From positions 84,162-148,161 of the forward strand of contig CALXCE010000001.1 of NCBI GenBank assembly GCA_944386725.1: a stretch of DNA of 64,000 nucleotides, in the 5' to 3' direction. Positions 18,067 through 26,216 of the stretch are shown one piece after another. The stretch's first letter is position 1; each line of letters opens with the position of its first letter. The notes under the pieces were generated by a model, which saw nothing but the letters and a program-made list of their open reading frames with translations, was not told where the DNA came from and did not search any database. This stretch comes from an uncultured Clostridia bacterium. Lineage in GTDB: Bacteria; Bacillota; Clostridia; TANB77; CAG-508. The position numbers were made by a program, and so were the translations under genes.

Positions 18067-19212
18067 TTAATCACCTAAGTTAATTCCTATATTTCTTGCT
18101 GTTTTTACTAGGTCATCCTCCATACTAACTTTTCTTAAATTGCTTTCCTCTGTATTTCCAGAAACAGCACCTATTTTCTTGTTATTTCCAACAACATCTT
18201 CTAGTGAAACAAAATCTAACTTTCCATTTTTAATAACTACCAGAGTTCCAAATTTTCCTTCTAATGCAAGTTCCATTGCTTTTGATCCATATTTTGTAGA
18301 AAGCACTCTATCATAAGCGGTTGGCGTTCCCCCTCTTTGCATATATCCTAATGTTGTGTTTCTTGCTTCTAAACCTGTTATTTCTTGTAGTTGTTGTGCG
18401 ATTATTTGTCCAACTCCACCTAATTTTGTATTGTCTACACCTGTTCCATTGTCTCTTGTTTCGATAATCGTTATGTCTCCGCCTTTTGGTTTTGCTCCTT
18501 CTGCTACTACTACCACACTAAAATTCTTTCCTCTTTTTCTTCTATTATTAATTTTTTCAGCTACTCTATTAATGTCATATGGAATTTCTGGTATCAATGC
18601 TATATCAGCTCCTCCAGCTATGGCTGATTCTAATGCAATCCAACCTGCATATCTTCCCATTACTTCTAATACCATAATTCTATGATGTGTTTCACCTGTT
18701 GTGTGTAATCTATCTAAAGCCTCCATAGATACTGATACTGCTGTATTATACCCAAAAGTAATTTCTGTACAAGCCACATCGTTATCGATTGTTTTTGGTA
18801 CCCCTATTACTCTAACACCTTTTGTTGAAAAATCCCTTGCTGATTTTTGTGTTCCATCTCCACCAAGTGTGAAAATACAGTCAAATCCAAATTCCTTGAT
18901 ATTTTCTATTGCTTTATCTGACATATCTTTATATTCTATACTACCATCTTCATTTACTACTTTGTAATTAAAGAGATTAGCATTTGTTGATGAACCAATA
19001 ATAGAACCACCTTTGGGTAAGATTCCCATTGCTTCTCCTTCTGCTGCCGTACTCAATATCTCAAAATCTTTTTTTAGTAATCCATTGTATCCATCTATAA
19101 TTCCATAGCATTCAACACCATGGTTTTCTGCTGTTTTTACAATAGCTCTTATAACTGCGTTAAATCCTGATACATCTCCTCCATTTGCTAATATTCCTAC
19201 TTTTTTTAACAT
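18067..19212 (-). CDS. pfkA: 6-phosphofructokinase
   Basis: A 381-residue phosphofructokinase for the committed step of glycolysis. Visible motifs: GGDVSGFN (N-terminal), GGDGTQKSA, GVPKTIDNDV, MVLEVMGRYAGWIAL, and YMQRGGTPTAYDR. GGDG rather than GGDD at the phosphoryl-donor site favours ATP, while Lys in PKTIDND is found in PPi enzymes and in several ATP-dependent group III enzymes; ATP is the better guess. The start follows AAGGAGG. It stands alone, directly upstream of the valS promoter. Confidence 0.93.
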   Translation of the reverse strand: MLKKVGILANGGDVSGFNAVIRAIVKTAENHGVECYGIIDGYNGLLKKDFEILSTAAEGEAMGILPKGGSIIGSSTNANLFNYKVVNEDGSIEYKDMSDKAIENIKEFGFDCIFTLGGDGTQKSARDFSTKGVRVIGVPKTIDNDVACTEITFGYNTAVSVSMEALDRLHTTGETHHRIMVLEVMGRYAGWIALESAIAGGADIALIPEIPYDINRVAEKINNRRKRGKNFSVVVVAEGAKPKGGDITIIETRDNGTGVDNTKLGGVGQIIAQQLQEITGLEARNTTLGYMQRGGTPTAYDRVLSTKYGSKAMELALEGKFGTLVVIKNGKLDFVSLEDVVGNNKKIGAVSGNTEESNLRKVSMEDDLVKTARNIGINLGD

Positions 19213-19338
19213 TTCAAAAATCCTCCTTATATGTGTTGTCCTTTTTCTTTTATTATATCAATAATATTTTTTTTTACAACAGTTTTGGAAAATTTTTTAT
19301 TTATATTTATAGTAATATTATTGTTTCTATTCTCTATG

Positions 19339-20244
19339 TTATTGTCTCCAATTTATGGTAGCTGAACAACCACCGTTCCAACCACTATCCCATCCGGAAG
19401 GTGCACTTGAATATCCTTGTATATTTATGGTTTGAGATGATGTCCATCCAGTAAATACACTATCACCCATATTTATTACACTATTTGGTATTGTTATACT
19501 ACTTAAATTTGTACATCCAGAAAACGCTCCTTGTGCTATACTTGTTACACTACTTGGAATTGTAACTTCTTCTAATTGTCTAAAAGAAGTATTAGAAGGA
19601 TGACCAAATGCATCTTGTCCTATTGAAGTTACTGTTCCTGGAATTTCTACCTTTAATATATTATTCGTAAATGCTCTTGACCTAAATGAATCTATTCCAA
19701 CTTCATTACTTAAATATGGTGAAAATGTAATTTCTGTACATCTACTTGGATATCTTAATTTTGTATAATTTTCTATTTTAGCTGTATACCCTATAATTGT
19801 TCCATATCCTTCATCACTAGGATTATCACTTGCCCAATAAAAACAATCTTCATCTGATGCTGTTTTATCCCATTCACCAGAATTAAAAATTGTGCCATCT
19901 TCTAATATCTTTATCTCTTCTCCATTTACTGTTACCGTTAATGGAAAGCTTCCTTCTGTAATTGAGTCTGGCACTCCTGCCATTCCTTCTATATTTTGTA
20001 AATTTTTTGTTAATTCACTATAATTTAATTTTCCATCCTTTCCATAACTTCCTAAAAATGCTAATTTTACTTGTTCTTCTAGATTTGCATGATTAGTTTC
20101 TGTTTTTGCTTTTTCTGCCTGTGTTAAAATCCCATTCTCTCCTGTTAAAGTAACGATTGATACTCCTGCAAGTATTAGCAAGACAATTATGGTTATTACC
20201 AATGCAATTAATGTAATACCCTTATTTTTTCTTGATTGTTTCAT
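19339..20244 (-). CDS. Prepilin-like N-terminus fused to BspA-type leucine-rich repeats
   Basis: A 301-residue secreted or surface protein. The N-terminus NKGITLIALVITIIVLLILA is a class III/prepilin-like signal and helix of the type common in Clostridia, followed by GENGILTQAEKAK. After a linker of about 100 residues come BspA-like LRR_5 repeats (SRAFTNNILKVEIPGTVTSI, LEEVTIPSSVTSIAQGAF, LSSITIPNSVINMGDSVF). Processing by a prepilin peptidase is predicted if one exists. No pilus genes are adjacent. Role likely surface binding; not known. Confidence 0.8.
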   Translation of the reverse strand: MKQSRKNKGITLIALVITIIVLLILAGVSIVTLTGENGILTQAEKAKTETNHANLEEQVKLAFLGSYGKDGKLNYSELTKNLQNIEGMAGVPDSITEGSFPLTVTVNGEEIKILEDGTIFNSGEWDKTASDEDCFYWASDNPSDEGYGTIIGYTAKIENYTKLRYPSRCTEITFSPYLSNEVGIDSFRSRAFTNNILKVEIPGTVTSIGQDAFGHPSNTSFRQLEEVTIPSSVTSIAQGAFSGCTNLSSITIPNSVINMGDSVFTGWTSSQTINIQGYSSAPSGWDSGWNGGCSATINWRQ

Positions 20245-20384
20245 AATTTATTTCCCTCTTTCGTTTTAATTATTACCATTTTTGCAAAGCGGTATTCTTT
20301 ATTACTTACATTTTAACCAAACATGACATTAAATGTCAATATAAAAAGTAAAAATTTTATATATAAGGTGTTTATTTGTCCTTT

Positions 20385-21035
20385 TTATTTTGTTGCTATA
20401 TGTATATTTTCTATCTTGCTATTTAATTCTCTTGAGATAATATTTTGAATTTGTGCTACCTGATCTTGTTGTAACTCCTCTGCTTCTATGATAACACTTA
20501 TACTTTCCCCATTGACAAAAATAATACTATTTTCAAAGCCTTTTGTTTTAATTAGATTCTCACATATCATGATACTATTTTTCGTTTGGTTTATTTTTTG
20601 TATTTCTTCTGTTGCTGATTGTTTTTGCGTTTCTAATGAATTTGTACTATTTAACACTTTTTCATAAGTTTCTATCATTTGGGAATACATCGTATCTCTT
20701 TCTAATTTAGATTTCACAAAATAGTCATTAGTATTATTGCTACTAGTTTGTGTTGTTGTATTTTCATCTGTTATTTCATTATTTGAAGTAACATTATTTA
20801 AGCTATTGGCTTCGCCTATATTATTAGTGCTATTTTCTGTTACCACATCATTACTACTAACTAAAGTAGCATCTCCAATATCAGCCAATTGCATATCATC
20901 ATTTGACTCCATCTGCATAGAAGTTTCTATAGATGCTTGTTTTTCCGTATTGGTTGTATAATTTAAGTAGCCTGCTGTCATTAGCATTAATGCAATTGCA
21001 TAAATAATAATTTGATTTTTCTTAAATAATTTCAT
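20385..21035 (-). CDS. spoIIIAH: Stage III sporulation protein AH
   Basis: SpoIIIAH is the mother-cell membrane protein that binds SpoIIQ across the intermembrane space and forms part of the feeding-tube channel. About 216 residues: one N-terminal membrane helix (IIIYAIALMLMTAGYLNYT), a long Asn/Ser/Thr-rich low-complexity linker, then the YscJ-like ring-building domain (FVKSKLERDTMYSQMIETYE, SIIFVNGESISVIIEAEEL). The ATG at 21035 has GGGAGGAAT; 17 codons of upstream open frame lack one. Last gene of the spoIIIA operon. Confidence 0.93.
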   Translation of the reverse strand: MKLFKKNQIIIYAIALMLMTAGYLNYTTNTEKQASIETSMQMESNDDMQLADIGDATLVSSNDVVTENSTNNIGEANSLNNVTSNNEITDENTTTQTSSNNTNDYFVKSKLERDTMYSQMIETYEKVLNSTNSLETQKQSATEEIQKINQTKNSIMICENLIKTKGFENSIIFVNGESISVIIEAEELQQDQVAQIQNIISRELNSKIENIHIATK

Positions 21036-21082
21036 TTTAAATTCCTCCCTTTGGTATTTTTTGACCCTATCTCCAAAAAATA

Positions 21083-21709
21083 TCAATCCATTTCAAACAC
21101 TTGTATTTTATGAGTTGCCAAACCCGTCACAGCCTCTACTGCTTGAATGATATTGGCTTTTGTTTCTGCGTTTTCAACTCCTTTGGCTGTTATAATAGCA
21201 CCTTCTACTTTTGGTTGAATAACTTTTTGTGTAATTGGTGTTTTTTCTCCATTATTTTCTTGATAGATAATCTCTTTTTGCGAATCGGTTTCTTGTATGG
21301 TTCTAGTTCCTCCTGATGTATCACTTTCTTCTGTGTTACTGGTTTTACTTGTTTCATTATACATAGCTACTACTTCACTGGATTCTGAATAATTGATAAA
21401 TACTTTAACGTCTCCTACTCCTTGTATTTTTGAAAGAATAGCTTCTAATTGATTTGATAAATTATCTGTTGCTGTACTACTATTTGTCTCTACAATAGCA
21501 TTCCTATTGGCTAATTGTTTTGAGCTTGTGTTATTGTCTTGCTTGGTAGTTTGACTATTTCCATTCCAAATTAAGTTAATAATGACAATTGTTATAATGA
21601 GCAATACCACAAAAAAAACTAAATTTTCAATTTTCTTTTTGTTGTTTCCTCCTTGTTCGCTTTCTTCTTTATTATTTTTTATGAATTGTTTTAATTTATC
21701 TCTAAACAT
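21083..21709 (-). CDS. spoIIIAG: Stage III sporulation protein AG
   Basis: SpoIIIAG forms a large ring of the mother cell-forespore channel. 208 residues: N-terminal helix LVFFVVLLIITIVIINLIW, then the ring domain with LEAILSKIQGVGDVKVFINY and the C-terminal GAIITAKGVENAETKANI. The start overlaps the end of spoIIIAF by 19 bases, implying translational coupling. Confidence 0.94.
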   Translation of the reverse strand: MFRDKLKQFIKNNKEESEQGGNNKKKIENLVFFVVLLIITIVIINLIWNGNSQTTKQDNNTSSKQLANRNAIVETNSSTATDNLSNQLEAILSKIQGVGDVKVFINYSESSEVVAMYNETSKTSNTEESDTSGGTRTIQETDSQKEIIYQENNGEKTPITQKVIQPKVEGAIITAKGVENAETKANIIQAVEAVTGLATHKIQVFEMD

Positions 21710-22338
21710 TTTTCACTCACCCCATATTCTTCTATTAAAAACTTTTTGATGTTTTGAATATCAGATTTGCTCACTTCTGTACTTTGAGCCTCATCCATGC
21801 TATTTTCTTGTTGTGTATCATTGGTTTGGATAGAGGTATCGATTGGTTTTATTTTCTGAATTTGTGTCACAATTTGATTTTCTAGATTCTGTCCATTTTC
21901 TTTATCGCTACTACTTTCATCTTCTTGTGATTTTTTAACATTTACTTTAATTTTGGAAATTTTAGTTTCCTCCTCTTTATCTGATATTTCTGCTTTTACT
22001 TTGCAACTTATTACTTCATAACCTTTTGCTGTTAGTTTTTTAGTAATGTCCTTTTCTAATTCCTCAATATATAATTCTTTTATTCTTTCATCCATTGATG
22101 TCTGATTCAAACTCGTACTAGTTTGAGTTGTGCTATATTTTTCTAAATTAATATCATTTATATTAAAAACTTCTTTGTTAGATACAAAGGGAGAAATAAT
22201 AGTAAATAAAATGTACACTCCCATTACCATTCGAATATATTTTTTTGTTTTATTATTAGGTAGTAACATCTCTAAAATTGATACCATAACAATTGCTAAT
22301 CCTAGTCCCTTTACCCAAGAACTCATAAATTCAATCAT
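21691..22338 (-). CDS. spoIIIAF: Stage III sporulation protein AF
   Basis: 215 residues with two N-terminal membrane helices (VKGLGLAIVMVSILEMLLP, MVMGVYILFTIISPFV) and a soluble ring-building-like domain after residue 60. Part of the SpoIIIA channel complex. Start behind AAGGGG; overlaps spoIIIAG at its end. Confidence 0.92.
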   Translation of the reverse strand: MIEFMSSWVKGLGLAIVMVSILEMLLPNNKTKKYIRMVMGVYILFTIISPFVSNKEVFNINDINLEKYSTTQTSTSLNQTSMDERIKELYIEELEKDITKKLTAKGYEVISCKVKAEISDKEEETKISKIKVNVKKSQEDESSSDKENGQNLENQIVTQIQKIKPIDTSIQTNDTQQENSMDEAQSTEVSKSDIQNIKKFLIEEYGVSEKCLEIN

Positions 22339-22350
22339 TTGTATATCCCC

Positions 22351-23500
22351 TTATCTATACATCATTCCACTATTTGATATTTTTAAAACTAAGGCTGTCC
22401 CAATAATAATCATAAAAGAAATACTACTTAAGATAGCTAAAAATATTTTAAAAATATCACCTATTTGTTCTAACAATCCGGTTATTTTTTCGTCTGCAAT
22501 TGGTTGCGTTACTCCTGCTAGTAATTTATATGCTAACGTTAACATTCCTAATTTTATAATGGGAACAATGCAAATTCCTATAATGATAATAACTCCAACT
22601 AGTCCTACTGCATTTTTTAAGATGATACCACAACCAAGAACGGTATCTACGGCATCTCCTAATATCTTTCCTACCACAGGAATTGCCGAGCTGACAACTG
22701 CTTTTGTGGTTTTTGCTGTAATTCCGATCCACACTGCTTGACACTGTCCCTTCTAGTGAAATTACTCCTACAAAGATTGTCAAAATAATTCCTAAAAACC
22801 ACACAACGCCTGAATTTAATAATCTTGCTAATTTGTCTATCTTTACTTGGTCTGACAGCTTAGACAAAATTACTAAAGCTATAAAAACCATAAGCAAAGG
22901 AATAAGAATATTTTGTATGATGTTTCCTATAAAATTTATCATAAATAAAATGATGGGCTCTATCACTCCGCTAGTTGTAATACTCCCCGTATACATCATC
23001 AGAGTAATTAAAAGTGGTATCAACATATTCATAAATGCTACTAAATTGGACGTGGTATTTTGTACCATTGTTATAATATCTGAAAAGCTTGCCATAATAA
23101 TGGTAATAATTAATATGTATTGTGCATAATAGATTAATTTAGAAATGCTTTCATTTTCAAGACCTTCACTAATTGCTTTTAAAATACTATGTATCACAAT
23201 GATCGCTAAAATACTTCCTATTGCTTTTATGCTTGTTACAAATTCCGATCCTAATAAGTTTAATGCTTTTTTTACTAGTGTTGAGTTATCTACTTCTCCC
23301 TGAATAGCATCATTTAATACTTCTCCTATATCTACCTCTTCAAAAAACTCTCCCATATATTGTTCTGAATTTTTTAAAAAGTCTTGTATACCAAATTCTT
23401 CCTGCTGTTCTTGTATGGTTTCCTCATTATCAGCATAAACCTTTGGTGCAGAAAGTATTATTAATAATACAATTACTAAAATTCCAACTGATTTTTTCAT
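22351..23500 (-). CDS. spoIIIAE: Stage III sporulation protein AE, read through a +1 shift at CGG
   Basis: SpoIIIAE is the polytopic membrane subunit of the SpoIIIA complex. It has 382 residues when one base is skipped: a signal peptide (MKKSVGILVIVLLIILSAP), a soluble segment, then about seven membrane helices. At codon 259 the frame reads GTG GAT CGG AAT and would run out of homology. Skipping the C (G22726) gives GAT GGA ATT ACA, VDGITAKTTKAVVSSAIPVV, the conserved region followed by the C-terminal helices. The ATG at 23500 follows AGAGGAG; the open frame upstream lies in a REP-type element. Confidence 0.92.
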
Positions 23501-23514
23501 TTGTACTCCTCTTT

Positions 23515-23839
23515 GGGACAATGGGGACGTTTCTTTTTGCACCTTTTTGTGCAATTAGGGACAGTTCTTATTTTAATAATTTTCTTGTTGTTATATATTA
23601 TTTTTTATATTCATTCCTTGGTTTGTTTCATAACCGAGAACATCTAATTCAAATCAATCAGCGCCCTCATAGTAAGTGAGATTCCCTAATTGATTTTAAT
23701 CAGATGTTCTAACGGTTATTACACAGCACATTCGTCATTTCTATAAAAAATAATATATAACAACAAAAAAGTATATCGAGTAAAGATGTGTCCCTAATTG
23801 CACAAAAAGGTGCAAAAAGAAACGTCCCTATTGTCCCTA
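23515..23839. repeat. Long palindromic REP-doublet (MITE/REPIN-like) in the spoIIIA operon
   Basis: A 325-base imperfect inverted repeat. Outer arms: GGGACAATGGGGACGTTTCT with hairpin TTGCACCTTTTTGTGCAA on the left, and its inverse ending CGTCCCTATTGTCCCT on the right. Further in, TTGTTGTTATATATTATTTT pairs with AAAATAATATATAACAACAA, and GAACATCTAATT/GATTTTAATCAGATGTTC pair near the centre. It separates spoIIIAD from spoIIIAE, and its right end contains the spoIIIAD stop. Single-arm copies are at 1572 and, degraded, 6801. Confidence 0.8.
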
Positions 23840-24223
23840 TGGTAATATTTGTAATATAATTTCTAATAGACTAGAAATAATTGGTATAGACATCGATATG
23901 ATAATAATTTTGCTTCCTATTTCAATTTTACTAGCTATGGCTCCTTCTCCAGAATCTTTACAGATACTAACGGCAAATTCTGATAGAAATGCGATTCCTG
24001 TTATTTTTATTAATAGTGTCAAAAATGTTCCGTTGATAGATGCCTTACTTGCCAATGATTGTAATAATGTGATAATTCCTTTTAAATCATCTACTACGAA
24101 TAATAAAATTAATATGCCTGTCAATAAACTAATATAAATAGCAAATTCTGGTCTATATTGTTTTAATAAAATAATAATGATAAGAGCAATAAGAGCAATA
24201 CCTATTATTTTTATAATCTCCAC
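23837..24223 (-). CDS. spoIIIAD: Stage III sporulation protein AD
   Basis: Small SpoIIIAC/AD-family membrane protein, about 128 residues with four helices (IIGIALIALIIIILLKQYRP, YISLLTGILILLFVV, LLIKITGIAFLSEFAV, IIIISMSIPIISSLLEII). I chose GTG at 24223, six bases after GGAGG and aligned with the family N-terminus (xEIIKIIGI); the ATG two codons earlier touches GGAGG directly. The stop lies in the edge of the REP-type element. Confidence 0.9.
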   Translation of the reverse strand: MEIIKIIGIALIALIIIILLKQYRPEFAIYISLLTGILILLFVVDDLKGIITLLQSLASKASINGTFLTLLIKITGIAFLSEFAVSICKDSGEGAIASKIEIGSKIIIISMSIPIISSLLEIILQILP

Positions 24224-24277
24224 TATCATCCTCCAACTTTCTTGGGTGTTTTTTACAAGTTGCAACTAAAAGTCGTA

Positions 24278-24484
24278 TTATAATCCGAATATAGTTCTTA
24301 CCGTGTCAAATAGTTCGCTTATTTCTTTGATTACCATTGTCAAAACAATTACTAGTCCTGCTAATGTAGTCATCATGGCTTGGTCTTCTCTGCCAGCTCT
24401 TACTAGTACTTGATGCAGTACAGCAACTAATATTCCGATTGCTGCTATTTTAAATAATAAATTAATATCCATATTTATTTTCAT
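24278..24484 (-). CDS. spoIIIAC: Stage III sporulation protein AC
   Basis: About 68 residues, two membrane helices (LLFKIAAIGILVAVLHQVLV, MMTTLAGLVIVLTMVI), the typical length of SpoIIIAC. The start is uncertain: ATG at 24484 (MKIN) or 24472 (MDIN), both near GGAGAGG. It follows spoIIIAB. Confidence 0.9.
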   Translation of the reverse strand: MKINMDINLLFKIAAIGILVAVLHQVLVRAGREDQAMMTTLAGLVIVLTMVIKEISELFDTVRTIFGL

Positions 24485-24540
24485 TCCTCTCCAAGATATA
24501 GCTTGTTTTTTGTGATTGTCAAAGTAAATAACCATGCCAT

Positions 24541-25050
24541 TTAACACAAAACAATAACAATCGCTAATCCTATCGTAGTTCCTAATTTGCTATATAGTTT
24601 TTCATTTTTTTCTTTTTCCTCTTGAGCTTCTCTTAACTGAGTTTCTAAGAATTTTTGTGTAACTTCTATTTGACTTGTTTGTCCTTCAACATCTGTTTGT
24701 CCTAATAATTTCGATAGTGTTTTTAATACATATTTATCTTCTTTCGTTAAGTTGTTTTGACTTTCTTCTATTGCTTCTTCCCATGCAATGTTAGCCGTAC
24801 TAGTTTTCATTTTTTCTTTGGCTGATGTAAAAATTAATCCCACATTCTTACTAGTATTTTGAGCAATTTCTTGAAATATTTCAGGGATTGGTTCGTAAGT
24901 AAATTTAATCTTTGATTGGAACATATTTAAAGCATTTTTCATTTCTTCTAATTCGTTTACTCTTATAACATATTTTTTTGATAAATATCTTCCTATTAAA
25001 CTGCATGTTATTAAAATAATAAATAGTATAAAATACTTTAAAATTTGCAT
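24541..25050 (-). CDS. spoIIIAB: Stage III sporulation protein AB
   Basis: 169 residues: an N-terminal helix (YFILFIILITCSLIGRYLS), a cytoplasmic helical domain with LEEMKNALNMFQSKIKFTYE and PIPEIFQEIA, and a C-terminal helix (TTIGLAIVIVLC). This SpoIIIAB layout resembles GspF-type subunits. Start follows AAGGAG. Confidence 0.92.
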   Translation of the reverse strand: MQILKYFILFIILITCSLIGRYLSKKYVIRVNELEEMKNALNMFQSKIKFTYEPIPEIFQEIAQNTSKNVGLIFTSAKEKMKTSTANIAWEEAIEESQNNLTKEDKYVLKTLSKLLGQTDVEGQTSQIEVTQKFLETQLREAQEEKEKNEKLYSKLGTTIGLAIVIVLC

Positions 25051-25118
25051 TTTTATACTCCTTGTCCTATGTATTTTTATATATTATATTATTGAACTTT
25101 CGCTTTTAGAACTATTCT

Positions 25119-25989
25119 TTATAAAAAAATAACTTTCTCTATTTGTTTTGTTTCAAGTAAATAATTAATTCTTGCATTTTTTTTTATATCCTCTATTGTT
25201 TTCCCATGCATAGTAAATATACCTTTTACTCCTGCTGTCATAGCTTCTCCGAATTGCTTGTATATCTTCTTTTGAACCAATTTCGTCACAAGCAATTACC
25301 TCTGGTGCCATAGAACGAATCAGCATCTTCATTCCTTTGGCTTTACTGATATTTTCTATCACATCTGTTCTGATTCCAATGTCATTTTGAGGTACGCCTT
25401 TATACATAGCAGCAATTTCTCCTCTTTCATCTACTACACCACAAGTCATACCCTTAAAATGAATTTCACCTATTCCATTGCTAATATTTCGAATGATATC
25501 CCTTAACATGGTAGTTTTTCCTTTTCCTGGTGGTGAAACAATTAAAGTATTATAAATACTATTGTTTGCTAAATCAATTACTTCTTTTAGAAAATGTTTG
25601 CTACAATCGATAACTTCTCTTGCTATTCTAAAGTTTAGGCTGGTTACATATTTTAAATTTATTATTTTACCATCTTCGGTAACTGCTGTTCCTGTTATTC
25701 CAATTCGATGTCCTCCTTTGATTGTCAAAAATCCTTCACATATTTGATTTTTATAAGCATAAATGGAATTCTCACAAAGTCTTTCTAATATTTGTAAAAT
25801 TTCATTTGTACTGATTTTGTAATCAATAATGATATCAGCTTGTCTCGTTTTTAACAAAATTGATTTTCCCACTCTAATCCTTATTTCTTGCAAATCCTTT
25901 TGTAGGTTTATGTTTTGTGTTAGTGTATTTTTTAATAAAGTATAAATTTGATTTGGAAAATATATTAGTATTTCTTCTATATCTTTCAC
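25119..25989 (-). CDS. spoIIIAA: Stage III sporulation protein AA (ATPase), read through a +1 shift at CGG
   Basis: SpoIIIAA is the VirB11/GspE-like ATPase of the SpoIIIA channel. It has 289 residues if one base is skipped. Walker A is PPGKGKTT and the Walker B region VIACDEIG. At codon 247 the frame reads GCA ATT CGG AGA and then runs into an unrelated tail. Skipping the C (G25251) gives ATT GGA GAA GCT, that is AIGEAMTAGVKGIFTMHGKT, including the family's conserved (T/M)HG segment, and extends the protein to a TAA at 25119-25121. First gene of the spoIIIA operon. Start follows GGAGG. Confidence 0.92.
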
Positions 25990-26006
25990 TCTTGACCTCC
26001 ACTTAG

Positions 26007-26162
26007 CTATTTAACAAAATGGGACAAATCTCGCTTCACGAAAACTTTTCTCTACTTTTATAATTTTAACTATATATATTTATATATAGTTAAGTTCTCG
26101 AAGAAGCGTAAAGATTTGTCGACGCGAAAAATTGCATAGCAATTTTTCCTATTTAACAAAAA
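26007..26162. repeat. Nested palindromic element flanked by 13-bp direct repeats
   Basis: CTATTTAACAAAA occurs at 26007-26019 and 26150-26162. Between the copies lie nested inverted repeats: GACAAATCT/AGATTTGTC, CGCTTC/GAAGCG, a central TAACTATATATA..TATATAGTTA, and a separate AAAAATTGC-ATA-GCAATTTTT hairpin. Palindrome plus direct repeats suggests a small non-autonomous mobile element, or a structured RNA upstream of spoIIIAA. Not a recognised family. Confidence 0.55.
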
Positions 26163-26198
26163 AGAGCATATATTATATATAATATATGCTCTTTTTTA
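26157..26198 (-). terminator. Terminator of the 26217-27920 gene
   Basis: A near-perfect palindrome AAAAAAGAGCATATATTA.. with TAATATATGCTCTTTTTT. It lies 19 bases beyond the stop of the minus-strand gene. Confidence 0.85.
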
Positions 26199-26216
26199 AT
26201 ATTTAGAACTTAATTT

